Shown here one piece after another: positions 1 through 14,190 of a stretch of DNA of 64,000 nt. The position numbers and the translations under genes were made by a program. Each line of letters starts with the position of its first letter. Position 1 is the stretch's first letter. The DNA comes from Cruorifilaria tuberocauda (taxonomy: Eukaryota; Nematoda; Chromadorea; Rhabditida; Onchocercidae). Under the pieces are notes generated by a model, which made no database searches, had not been told where the DNA came from, and saw nothing but the letters and a program-made list of their open reading frames with translations. The stretch covers positions 207,378 to 271,377 of the forward strand of contig JABVXU010000039.1 of assembly GCA_013365365.1 (NCBI GenBank), in the 5' to 3' direction.

Positions 1-534
1 GATCCAGTGCCTAAATTGCTCCAATAAATTTCATGCTAAAATGAACTCACAGATTGCACTGATTTTTAGGAAGAACTATAGAGAAAAGATCTAGAAATGA
101 CGTATTACGTTGTTCATATCATGCTGAACTGCTGGTATTGTAAACAACGGATGATACGGATGAGCAGAGAAATTGAAGGCGAATTCTTAAAACCAATTTT
201 TAAAAGCAATTAGAAGTTAAACTTGATGTACAAATGATGAGATTTAATGATAAAACGCTTAGCAAAGACGACTAAAATAAGAAAGTCAATCTAAGGAAAT
301 TAAATTATTCAAGGAAATGTTATGTTATTAACTAATCACAAGAACGGAAGTTGGAAATAACTATATTAATTGTTAAATATGGTAGAACAAACAGAAAGTC
401 ATTGTTGATAGGATTGTAACTTCTGTACCATATCTGAACAGAAATAAGAATAAGCAGGCATCTCAGTAAATACCCTCAAAAAATAGAATCATAAACTGAA
501 AACTCCGCAGAACAGTTTCCTGCAAAAGACTTAC
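1..534. other. Intron of the NAA30 gene (or further sequence to the left)
   Basis: No convincing next exon of the acetyltransferase was seen here. The stretch is AT-rich and carries stops in all frames. A TTTTAG acceptor-like site near 39-44 (minus strand) is followed by a few codons that do not fit the family in the phase required. Confidence 0.5.
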
Positions 535-1122
535 CAGCAAACACAATTTTGGCCAGTTATGTATGAAATAACGATAAGTGTAGATCGAATAAGGCTCACT
601 AAGCACATTCGTGATAAGTCGCATAATGTCAACCATTTGATACTCATTTTCGTATTCAACTATATGAATATGCCTTATTTTTATACTGGATACTATTGTT
701 TGACTTTCTGCTTCCGCAACTGAACCATTTGCTGCATATCCATCCACTTTACATTGCGTAGTTTGAGCATTATTCGTCTCAACAATCTGCTCGGTGACGA
801 TCTGACATTATTGGTAGATATATGTCTACATAAGGGTAACAAAAACTGTTCAGGAAATATTTGCAGAATAGGAATATATTATTAAAATATATTATTTTAA
901 ATTAATTTGACGATCTTTCGAAAAATACCTGAAATCATAACCTACCTCTTCTGTCTTAGTCCGCTCTTTTTCTACTTTATCAGTTCCTTCCACAAATTTA
1001 CCAGAAGTAGCTTCATTTGTTAGAGTTAAGCAGCGCTTCAGTATTAAGATGGTTTCATCCAGTACTTCCACGGAATTACTGTTACTATTAGAATGGGGAC
1101 ATACTTCGATTCCCTTCTCCAT
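535..1122 (-). CDS. NAA30: NatC catalytic subunit NAA30 (N-alpha-acetyltransferase), 5' part
   Basis: Two exons read from the minus strand: 1122-946 (start Met, 59 codons) and 801-535 (89 codons), joined in phase 0 through a GTAGGT donor and a TGTCAG acceptor. The second ends at a GTAAGT donor, so the remaining exons lie beyond the left edge. The first ~95 residues are a low-complexity, Ser/Asn/Thr-rich extension. After it comes a block that matches the start of the GNAT fold in MAK3/NAA30: [20 protein letters not shown] followed by [12 protein letters not shown]. This family acetylates the N-terminal Met of proteins starting Met-Leu, Met-Ile, Met-Phe or Met-Trp, co-translationally at the ribosome. 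The acetyl-CoA binding loop and the C-terminal half are not in the window. Family call is strong; the exact start is less sure because the N-terminus is not conserved. Confidence 0.9.
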
Positions 1123-1956
1123 ATCATAACGTGAAAATTACCGTCAAAAAATCTGAAAATTAAATCTTTAAATAAAGTAAATTGTTTTCAACACTCATAT
1201 AATAGTGTTATCAGGTCAGACGAGATAAAATTCCAGTGCATACTTTAAAAAGTCAGGAGCCAGCTTCAATCTAAATATCAACTGCCAAACTATCCCACAT
1301 AGTCGGGATGAATTTGAACGTTTTCATTTTATAAACTTGCTAAAAAAATGCCAACCTTTGAAAATGATTTAAACAATCACTACGCAATTAACTGTCAAAC
1401 ATAAACAACGTCGATACAGTGATATGATCATGACTAATAACTGCAAAGTGAAAAAGATAAATAGTAGTTCCATATTTCCGGACAATATTTATGCCCAAAA
1501 TCGAATGTCTCATACCATGCTCTTCTACCCAAGAATAACTCCAGCTATTTTACAAAATACATGAAGTTCAACTAATTTTTTTCAAAACTGCAATTAATAT
1601 TTGTTACATCTATGGGAATTTTACGATTTGCGAAAATGACTAATAATGATAATCACCCTATAACTTCTAAAATTATTTAACATTTTAGATATCGATGGTT
1701 CTGTGCAAACAATTTCCATTTCGATATGAAACGATAATGCTTTTAAACATTTTTATTTTACTTCGCTTGATACTTTGTAAATTTTATACAGCACAAATAA
1801 AATAGCAAAATTATCATGGATAACAGATCAAAAGTTAGAGGATGTTGAAACTATAAACATACAAAATTTTTCAATAACTTTAAATCATTGGAAATCAAAA
1901 TTAACTAGAAAATATAACCTATATATGCTAAAAACCGACCATTCATTATACTATTT
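1123..1956. other. Intergenic gap between NAA30 and the MSP-domain gene
   Basis: 834 bp between two minus-strand genes. No exon, RNA gene or repeat was recognised. It should hold the 3' UTR of the MSP-domain gene and the 5' region of NAA30. Confidence 0.6.
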
Positions 1957-3611
1957 TCATTTGGAACGACGTAGAGTCCCTAGAAAATAAAAAAATATCA
2001 TCAACAAAAACAATCCAATTAGAGAATCTTTTGATTGTCGATTGAACCAGTTTCCAATACTGTTGACTATACCATCCTCCTTCACATTATCTTTCTCTCT
2101 TTCCGACTCACTTTTAGGATGTGTTTTCTCGAGTACCAAGAATTCTCTAAAAATGTAGAAGAAATCTGCAAAAAAAATCAAATTTTGAATGTTTTGCTCG
2201 AATATGTAATGTATTATAAATATGGATTTGGTCCTATGATACAAAAGTAATAAGGAAATGCATTTACAATTACTACTTTTAATAACTGAACTTTGCTTGT
2301 CTAAAATAAAATCTAGTGGACTGGCGGGAAGCCCCACTCCGAATTTAAGAATACTTTATTCTCTTATTTTCTGATTAAAAATATTAAGAACAACTTTGAC
2401 ATTGATCGGGAATATTCATCAGTAACTGCATCGAGCATTAGCTGTTCAACAGGAGGTTTATCGGAATCACAAGTTTGACCTGATAAAACTTTACCTAAAA
2501 AAGGATATCAAAAGTAATAAGAAACTTAAAATGCAATAAAGTGCTTAAAAAATTGAAAAACTAACCAATAAGTCTTGTTAGACTATGATTTTCGTTCTGC
2601 ATTTTATCACGAAGAAAATCCAAAACGAGAAGCATTTTCGGTTGTTGTGCATCTGACCATTTCTTGACATTTGCTTCACGACGCCACGTTAAAATACATT
2701 TTGTCGAACCATGAGCAGTAATATGGCCTTTTGCGCTTGGCAATGCCTAAAAATGTAAGGATGAACTTTTTTATCAATATGAATTCCGTTTCCTTTACAT
2801 ATAGCATTTTAGGATAAAGCACTAAATGAAAATTAGTAAGGAGATCAATATACTTGAAAATTCTTAAATTAAACTATTTTTTCATTTCTTGCACAAATAA
2901 ACAGTACAGAGATATCTACGCCTGGTTCACTTTTCAATTTGAACTGCAATGGCCGTTCACTAATGTTGCTGAGGAGAAGCTGTACACGCGCAACATTCGG
3001 TAACTCCTTTGTTGGAATAAAATGCAACATTGTTGCCCTAAAATAAGTAAAAAAAATTTGTTCAAGCTTACCACTATTTGAAATATTCTTCCTAAAGTTC
3101 AAAAAATTTAATCCTATATGTTTCTATTGTAATTCTCAGTCATGAATCTGATTAAGAACGAAGACTTACATTCGACGTCTAGGGCTTCCAGTTCGTACAT
3201 TTTTTTCCTGCACGACTTTCTCTTCAACTTTCTGAATTAGTTTGTAATCTTTTCTAGGAACCAATCTTCCGGAAATTTGTTTAACATTTTCCGGTAAATG
3301 CCGATTATTACGATTTTCAATTGGTAAAGAAGTGTTAGCACTCGAGTTGTCGTCTTTCGATTGTTGAGTTGCACCAGGTATGAATTCTTCCGTAGATGTA
3401 GAAGTGTTATCGGGATCTTCTTTCCCTGTTTTGCTTTTTTTCGTACCTTGACCATCCCTTCAAAAAAAGTAATAATCACAATCCACGTTTTTCTTCTATT
3501 AGCGTGTACAAACTCTTAGTGATTGGAAGTGCTAATACTAAACATTTGTACTCTGTTATGAACTCAGTAAGCTAGCTAAAAATACCTCGCAAGCATTTGA
3601 CATTTTGGCAT
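1957..3611 (-). CDS. Tail-anchored MSP-domain protein (VAP/MOSPD-like)
   Basis: Six exons on the minus strand: 3611-3586, 3457-3170, 3037-2908, 2746-2566, 2494-2395, 2146-1957. Phases close throughout and give 304 aa. Residues 1-104 are polar and basic, with no recognisable domain. Residues ~105-210 resemble a major sperm protein fold: an LHFIPTKELPN strand, then LSNISERPLQFKLKS, then GHITAHGSTKCILTW, which follow the usual order of MSP beta strands. A charged linker follows. The last 23 residues hold one hydrophobic segment (LIGLFLLMIFFYFLGTL) and end RRSK, as in a tail-anchored membrane protein. MSP domains of VAP type bind FFAT motifs at the ER. Here the domain is central instead of N-terminal, so function is uncertain. 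The 26-nt first exon is inferred from phase and a GTATTT donor and is the weakest part of the model. Confidence 0.8.
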
Positions 3612-4625
3612 TAATTTAAAATATACATTTTGAATTTTCAGAGACATACTCTTTACCCCAGTTTATGATTAACAGCACAGCTTTATTTAGTAATGATTAA
3701 AAAAAAATTTCAAAAGAAACTTCACCGCCACACTTTTTTCTCACAAGATAACACAATCTTCGGAAAAAACAAACGATTTTAAGTGTAAACTTATACATAT
3801 CCGACATGATTACGTTCAAGCGACCGCCTATTGCAATTAGAAAAGGCCGACTACTATGAGAAAACAACTGCGTCAATATTTTGAACGCAAAAATTTTTTC
3901 TCTAGTTAACCACCTGTCAGAAACGAAACAATCTTTATTTTCCAATTAAACATTCCTACTATATTCTTTTCTAAATAATGATATACTACTAACAGCTTAT
4001 TTTTGTTTATTTGATTAACCCATGACCGCAAATGTCCAGCAAGAAAATCAATATCTTGAAATCTATTATATTATTTTTCCTTATTTTTTTACATCCTTAA
4101 TCATGATTGCATTCATTACAAAAGAAATGTAGCAATTGATCATCATAGAAACATTGTATCAAATACGGAAGCCCCAAAATGATAAAATAATTTGAAAAAT
4201 GCAACCAAGAATGCTGGCTGGCATTATTCATTTGCATAACGTATGCAAAATGATAAAACTCAGGTAAGAACTGGAAAACAAACAATTCAAACACAGGAAG
4301 AAATAAAAACAATTCTAGTAAATTTTCTGTCATCTCAGTAAATGGGTAAATTCATCAAACAGTAATAGATTGTGTTACATCACAAAAACGGAAATGATGA
4401 ATCTTGAAAATTCATCAGTCCCACTTCCCTGAAGTATTAAAAAATTATAACTTCTTGAGAAAATATCCGAATGCAACATTAAAAATCTTAATATCAAAAA
4501 CAGAAAAACAGAAATAAAGGAAATTTGAAGTCTGAACAAGACATCCCTTTCAACGTTCTTATAAAAACGCAAGTTGTGGAAACGTCAAAAGTCACTGCAA
4601 AAGTGAAAATTTTCAAGGAACTGGA
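3612..4625. other. Intergenic gap between the MSP-domain gene and prmt-1
   Basis: About 1 kb, AT-rich. Minus-strand open stretches of 60-80 codons here are hydrophobic and low-complexity and match nothing I know. It presumably holds the 3' UTR of prmt-1. Confidence 0.6.
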
Positions 4626-7074
<2,449 letters not shown>

Positions 7075-7690
7075 TCACTAATAAAAAACAAACAAGTATT
7101 GTAATCTGTAGTATATCCAACTCTATATCTTCCAAATTTTATAACACTGCTCCTATTGATGAAAAAAAAAAAAACAGAACTCTTATCAATCCAAAATCCA
7201 TTTATAGAAAACATATGGTTTACTTCAACTATTACAGGATCATCAATGTTTTTTGAACAAAAAACTTTACGCGTTGATACGAAAAAGCCTATATTCGAAA
7301 ACAAAAGTACTCATGGACATCTACACCAAGTGATCACTAATATAACTGATTTCAATTAATCTTCTGTTAATCTCATTTTATAATTACAGTATTTGATTCT
7401 AGATATTTTGCAGTAAATCAGATCAGATGATACTTGAAAAGATATTTTTCAAAGAATTATGAAATGCTACTCGATAATACTTAAGACTACTCATTATTGA
7501 TATATGAATGAACAGTAAATCAAGAATGATAATGATCCTTTCAATGAATACTCTAAGTTACCTATAGGTATTTGAGCTTAACCCATTCTATATAATTCCG
7601 CCAGCCATCCTTCATTCCCATCATTTTGCAAAAAAATGTTGCGTATCGGTATGCAACGTCTCTTCATCGGTATATCACACTGCCTGGTTA

Positions 7691-7797
7691 GTGTGTGCAA
7701 TCTTGTATTTGTGTACATCTGTGTGTGTATGTGGGCATGTGGGCGTATGTTTATGTGTGTGTATATGCATGTGTATGTGTGTGTATGTATGTGTATG
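7691..7797. repeat. GT/GTAT microsatellite
   Basis: About 107 bp of alternating GT with interspersed GTAT, ATGT and GCAT units. It creates spurious Cys/Val/Met-rich or His/Thr-rich open frames on both strands. Confidence 0.9.
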
Positions 7798-10700
7798 TTT
7801 ACTAAAAAAAAGTTTTAATTCCATTTTCAACTTCCGATGGATAGTAAATTTGCATGCAAATTTATGCAAACTATTTTTTTTCATATGATTTTGCAAACTT
7901 TGCACGTATTAAAAACTTGTTAATCTGACTGTAACAGGTGTAAAGTTAAAGTTAACTGATAGAGTATCGAAATCAAATTCATTCATTTCATTTTTTAAAT
8001 TTATTTTATAATTTTCAAGAAGGAAATGAAACTTTTTGCAAAAATGTTTTCACCTGAAGAAAAAAGTTCGATTAGTTTCGTGATGCTGCAATTTCTGATA
8101 ACACAATGATAAGTGGAATCGACTGATAAGTAGCTGTAAACTGCGCAAAAATAAAAAATAAAAAATTTTCCATAATGTAATCCATAGTTCCATTGTGTAT
8201 TGCAAATTTGCAAATGTTTATAAATTTACTTTCAAATATCTAAATGTTTTCACTATTTCATCCCATTTACATTTTCATTTTGAATTTTTATCAAAATTTT
8301 TAAAAGAAATGCTCTCAGATTAAAAAGAAAAATCTCACATCTTTTCTCGAGAACTCTCGAAAAAAAAAGTAAGTTACCGGGGCTTCACTTTATCTTATAC
8401 TCTGTAAATCAAAAATTAAAATCGTTTTAACGGTAAGCAGATGAGTAATTAATTTCGATAAAAATCATTTTACGAATGTTTTATCGCGATAAAATGAACT
8501 CAATCAATAAAGTTTGAAAAGTTGTTTTTTTCTCTTTTGCATTTATGAAATGTTTAGGAGAGTGTAGCTATTCTCAAATGAGAATTGCTTTAAAACTTTG
8601 GAACTCATCTCTAGAGAATTACAATATTTCGAGTCTTAGTTGAGATTAGAGCCTAGCACAAAATAAATTGATTTTTCTATAGGAACTTTCAAGAAATCAT
8701 AGCGATGGATTGTTTTTTTCAGACTATAATTATCATTGTATTACTTAATAGAAAAGATTAAAATCTTTATGGGTATTGTAAAAAAAATTATGAAAATTTT
8801 CAAATGATCGAAGTAAAAATATGTAAATTTCTGAAGTTCAGTTTGATGTTAATTATATATATTCAAAAGATAATACGTTGCTAATTTCATTTTGCAACGA
8901 GAATTTTTTAAAAATTAAAAGTAAATTTAGAAAAAAACCAAAAAAACTTGTAATTTCGAGTCAGTCTACGTTAAAGGGTTTTTTTTTGTTTAATTTGGTC
9001 AAGAGTATTTTAATTTTGGTAAGTTAGCTTTATTCTTATCACACTATGTCTTATGCATATAAAATGAAAAACCTAAAATTCATTTTTTATTGACGAGTTT
9101 TTTAAATTTTAAGAATTCTAGCAAAAACTAGGTTAAATCTATGAAAAAATTGCTAATTTGTTTAAAAACTAAATGGGAAAAAAAGAGAAAAGATATTTTA
9201 TGATAAATAATCCACTTAAAGAAGGCTGAAAAAAAAACCTGTTTCTGTTTTTTGGCATTATTTGTTTTAAAAAATTGTTCAAATTTTTAAAAATGTTTCG
9301 TCTCTTTCAAATTCATTTAATCAAATGGATTTTAAAAGACATTGTTGACAAAATGTTACTCTTTTTCAATCTCTCTCTCCCTCTCTTTCTACTTTACTCT
9401 CGTAACTTCAAGAAATTTTATCATCTCGACATTCATCATTCCATCTAATGTAAAATTTTCCCTTCGAGGAAACAGAAATTGCACTCATTTGGTGCTTAAC
9501 GATGAATTGATTTGAAATTAAAATTTCAAGTGCTTCCATTTCTATTTCAATTTCAATATAAGCATCCGTTTTCACATATATAATTATCATTACTTTAATT
9601 TTACATTATAAGTTTTATATTTGCGGATTTTTAAACTTTAAGAGGAAACTTAATAATTCATTAATTGTAATGCACTCCTCACATAGGCATTTATCATTTT
9701 AAGCTTTAAATATAAATTTTTTAGGTTTGCGATAAGTCCTCGTGATAAATATAGTCCAGCTCATTATATTATTTTTATCTGTAGCTGTATTTAATTGAAG
9801 TTTTCTGTTCAATTAATCTTTATCAAATATTGATTTAATTACATTCTATTAGATGAACTGATTCTTTAATACCGAAGATAAATTAACCTAGCATCATTGC
9901 CGTTATCAAAAGTTTATTATCATACTTTGATTACTTGCGATTAATGAGAAATAAATTATGCAATGATGTTTTGGGCCTGGACCTAAGTCTTCATATCCAA
10001 CTAAAACTTTTTTCCCTTTTCGTTCTAGAAATTTTATCATGTCACTATTGCTTTCTCAGCTGATATATTATCGCTTGATTCGGGAATAATTTGATACCGT
10101 AACAAGCAATCTAAAGGTATTTCTAACTAGGTAATGAAACAATAAGAGAGGATGAATATTACAATTTTAAAATAAGTAATTCTCAAATGTATAAGTAAAT
10201 AATGATAGTTAAAATGATTTCCGTGAGATTTTTCATGAATTTACATATTTCCAATTTAATTAAACTTTCTACTAATCCTACTTAATATAAAATTTTAAGT
10301 AAGTAAATAGCTAACATAGCTGATGTAATTTAATGAAGAATGATGTGGGATTGAAGTGAAAGTAATGATGTTTTAGCTATTACTAATAATAGCAAATGCG
10401 ATATTTGGATAGAAGTGGAGAATAGAGGAGAAAGGATATTTGATGATAAGAATATCTGATTCTCATCAATCTTCTCGGATGGAATGAGGCAGACAATCAT
10501 TTCACTGTTATAAATTATCCCTTTCTATTTGCACTGTTTTCATTTCCATTTTCAAATTCAATTTTTAGATTTAAATTGGTTTATTTTGGCATGGAAGAAT
10601 ACTCCATTGGATTGTTCATTAGCTATTCGTAGTTAATTATTCACATTTATTCCCTCTTGACCCAATTGATTAGCTGCCGAGTTGTTGTTTTTACTTTTCC

Positions 10701-11538
10701 TCATTTCTCATCACTTTTCGTTTACCATCTAACTAATCAGTAGATATATTATATATTAGATATATTTTAAATTGAAATGTTAGAAATCAAAAATTCTTTC
10801 CATTCATAGACAGACGGAAACGCATTGGAACATAATTATACTAATCATTCTTATCATATTCAACATGAAATGAATGATAATTTATGATTTCGATCAGCTT
10901 ATTCATTGATATTATTCTCTTTATCAAAACCATTTATTTGTTCACTCAATCTAAAATTAATCTTTTCCATTTTGTATAGTTTTAAAAATGATGATTCATC
11001 GAGCTGAATCATTTTGAATATTTCAAATATTCATTCGAAGACATTTTACAGTCATTTTTGTAGAAAGGGAAAATTGAACTGATCAAAACCAGTAATGAAT
11101 GAGCAAATATGAGCGAAATGTCATCCATTCCTCAATCATCCAAAATGATCAGTTATCTTATCACAACACTATCAAGTATTCCATCAAATATTTACATGCC
11201 TTTGAAAATAGTTCCCATGAGTATAACTGTTTATTTCTAAGCCTTTCTACTTTCTTATTATCTATTATCTTTTGCATGATCATAATTGAAAACGATTGGA
11301 TTATATAAGTAGACGAAAGAGGAAAAAATTCTTGAAGTGAACATCCCTCCTTTTTTTCTCTCTTCTTTCTTTCAAATTTTTTTATTTCCATTATTTCCAT
11401 TTTTTTTTGTAAATGTTTGGGGCGGAAATGTAGCAATACACCACCGCCATATTTAATTCCGCCAATGTTGTTGCAATACATATTTTACAATCATTTACCA
11501 TTTCTTTTCATCTTTCTCTTTTATATTCCCTCTCTTTC

Positions 11539-11562
11539 CTCTCTCTCTCTCTCTCTCTCTCT
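11539..11562. repeat. (CT)n microsatellite
   Basis: Twelve uninterrupted CT units within a longer pyrimidine-rich tract. Confidence 0.9.
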
Positions 11563-11940
11563 TTCTTTCTTCATCCCTTATCACCTTAATTGTTCGCCTA
11601 TCATTGCACCGTTACTTTTAATTTTATATTTTCAAATTTCTTTCCACTTTTCAAGGACATTTTCATTCTTCCTAAAGTATTTCAGGTATTTCAAATTCAT
11701 TCATATATTCTTGTAACGTAAGTAAACGTATGGCTGTATACGCTTACATCATTTTCACGTATATTTTCGTGCAAATTTTTTTTAAACTAAATTTCACCTT
11801 CAAAAAAATTTTCTGTCAGATAAATCAATATCGAATTTATAAGTGACTGCTATTTCTGCATAATTATATGCTAATGATAGATAATTGTATGCATGCGTAA
11901 TTTCAAAGCAAAGAGATTAGCCGTAGAAAAGAAAGGAAAG

Positions 11941-12040
11941 CATAGTTTAAGCGGAAATGTACAGCATAGCTCTAAGCGGAAATGTACAGCATAGCTCTAA
12001 GCGGAAATGTACAACACAGCCTGAGCGGAAATGTGCAACG
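11941..12040. repeat. 25-bp minisatellite, about four copies
   Basis: The unit GCGGAAATGTACAGCATAGC plus five further bases (TCTAA) occurs at 11951-11975 and, identically, at 11976-12000. A diverged copy follows at 12001-12024, then a partial one at 12025-12040. A truncated copy precedes the array. It is GC-richer than its surroundings. Confidence 0.9.
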
Positions 12041-13168
12041 ATATTATTTTTGCTACAGATGAAGCGCACATTGCTTGTGATATCTGTTGCTTACATTCTG
12101 ATAAAATATATCATTATTCAGCGATTATGCAAATGATTTCCCATTACTTGCAAATTAGACTCAGATTGTTTATTGGTAAATTCAAAATTAAAATTTCCTA
12201 CTGTTGATAGAATTTGATTGAATTTCTTATCGTTCAATGTGTATTAAGACATATTAAAATTAAAATTAAAATCTGACTTTAAAATTTGACAAATGATCCA
12301 TTCTGAAATATGAAAGCGAATGAAATTGCCACACTTTTCTACAAATAAAATCGAAAAATTGATTTTTCCCTTTTGTATTGAAATTCAAACTTATCACTCA
12401 GAGTGATAACTTTACGAGTGCAGGAAAGAAAAGATGAGAGCAAAAATCGGAAGGGAATAAAAGAACTTATATCAATAAACTTTCGAGAAAAGTGTGAATG
12501 GACTAGATACTGCTAATATTTGAGAATTCGATCGTTCTATTCTTTTTTTCGATATTTTTTACTTTTAAATTAACATTCACAGAGAGGAAGAGAGAGAGGG
12601 AGAGGGTAAAAACGTTTTTCAGATCAGAGAGATTTAAAACTGTATTCGATTTTACATCATTTCATTTGCCACAAAGTTTCATGCTAATTTTAATATCATC
12701 AAATTTAAATGCTGAATGTCAACAGCTAGATAGATGTATTCCTTATTTTCATAAGTTTCTTATCAAAATTTCAATTATCAAAAAATGAAAATTCGGCTAA
12801 TAAATTAAGCTAACGAAAGGTATAGAATCCTTAATTACTATCCTAATGATCATTCTTAGCTTGTATAAAATTTGATCCTTATCTATCCAGCTATTGATTA
12901 CTATTCAATTTATACATCTCTCGACTTATGGAGTTTTTTGTAAGAGATCGATGATTTTCAATAACTTCAATTTCTTTTAATTCTTTCATTATCTCATACT
13001 TTTTTCATGTTTCTTGATCTCTTTCATTGCAGTGAAAATTTATATTCAAAATTTTCCCGTAAGATTATTAAAATTTACAAGTATCTACAAAACTTACAGT
13101 AACTCAAAATTACTCTAAGTAATTATTAATTTCCTGAATTCATGGATCTTGGCTAAAGGATACTTTTT

Positions 13169-13180
13169 GTGTGTGTGTGT
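13169..13180. repeat. Short (GT)n tract
   Basis: Six GT units. Confidence 0.8.
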
Positions 13181-14075
13181 ATGTCTGTATCAATTGCGTT
13201 TCAAAGATAGCTGAAGAAAAAATAAAACGGATTAAGGGATGAAAATGACAGATGAATTATTCGATCATCCAATCTACCGGAAGGGTCATTCATCTGAATA
13301 CCATTTTGCTAGTCCAATTTCTACTAGTCCAGTAAATTAATTAGAGTTATTGGCCACATAGTATAGATAGATATACTTATCAACATTGATCATTACTAAA
13401 CTGTTAATTGAAAGAAAAAATGTTTTTTTCCTTCCTTTTCATAAATTCCATCTCTTTCTTTTCTCTACTTCTCCCTCTCTCATCTTTTCTTTTAATTATC
13501 CTTGATAGCTAAATGAAAGTATCACTTGATATCATTCTTCATAAGGAAATTTCCATTTCATCCTTCTTCACTACAACTCTTTTCCATTTTCGCTCTCGTA
13601 AAATTTAAATTCTTTTCATAAATTATAAATTGTATCAGTTTGATTTATCAGTTAAATCATTTGAAGCTATTTTTGATCTTATCGATAAGTTTGATTCTTT
13701 CTTTTACTATCGATTATCACTTTCTTAAATAATCTTTTTATCTTTTTTTCCTGTCAAAAATCATATAAAACAAAATAGTTATCAGCATTTTTATTAAATG
13801 CTAATTATCGATTAGTGTATTTGAATTACTAAAATAACGCATATTTCATCATTGCTTTATAAATTAACCTTGTTTGATCTTATTGATTTTTTCTTAACAA
13901 TTTACTTTGCTATTTATGAATGTATTTATGAACGCTCGAAAAAAACACATTCCTAGAAGTAACTAAAAAAAAACGGAATAATCATTTACGAGTTTCACGT
14001 ACGTGAATGAAGTATTTTCACTTAAACATAGATTTAATAAAAAGAGAAGGATTTTGCTGATTGGATGGTGTTTGC

Positions 14076-14190
14076 CGAAGGATAAATGTGGTGTACCGTG
14101 ACAGTTACGAGAGCAGTTGCCGATCAGCCATCGATCCATTTATTATATTTATCCTTACATCGATCAGATCGATAGCTATCGATGGAAGAA
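14076..14190. other. Island of nested inverted repeats
   Basis: AAGGATAAAT (14078-14087) is the exact reverse complement of ATTTATCCTT (14147-14156); the stem can extend by several G-T and A-T pairs. CCATCGAT (14128-14135) pairs with ATCGATGG (14178-14185). Several overlapping GATCGAT and TATCGATA words lie between. No coding potential was seen. It could be a structured RNA, a cluster of factor sites or a decayed element. Confidence 0.5.

Noticed and set aside
1..44. Possible further NAA30 exon on the minus strand (reads KFIGAI in one register)
   Set aside because: That register needs a phase different from the donor at 535 and meets a stop after six codons; the phase-0 reading does not resemble the family.
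2035..2250. Plus-strand frame opposite the last MSP-gene exon
   Set aside because: Antisense shadow of a minus-strand exon that has proper splice sites and a membrane anchor.
11417..11716. Ser/Leu-rich plus-strand frame
   Set aside because: Translation of a CT microsatellite and flanking pyrimidine tract.
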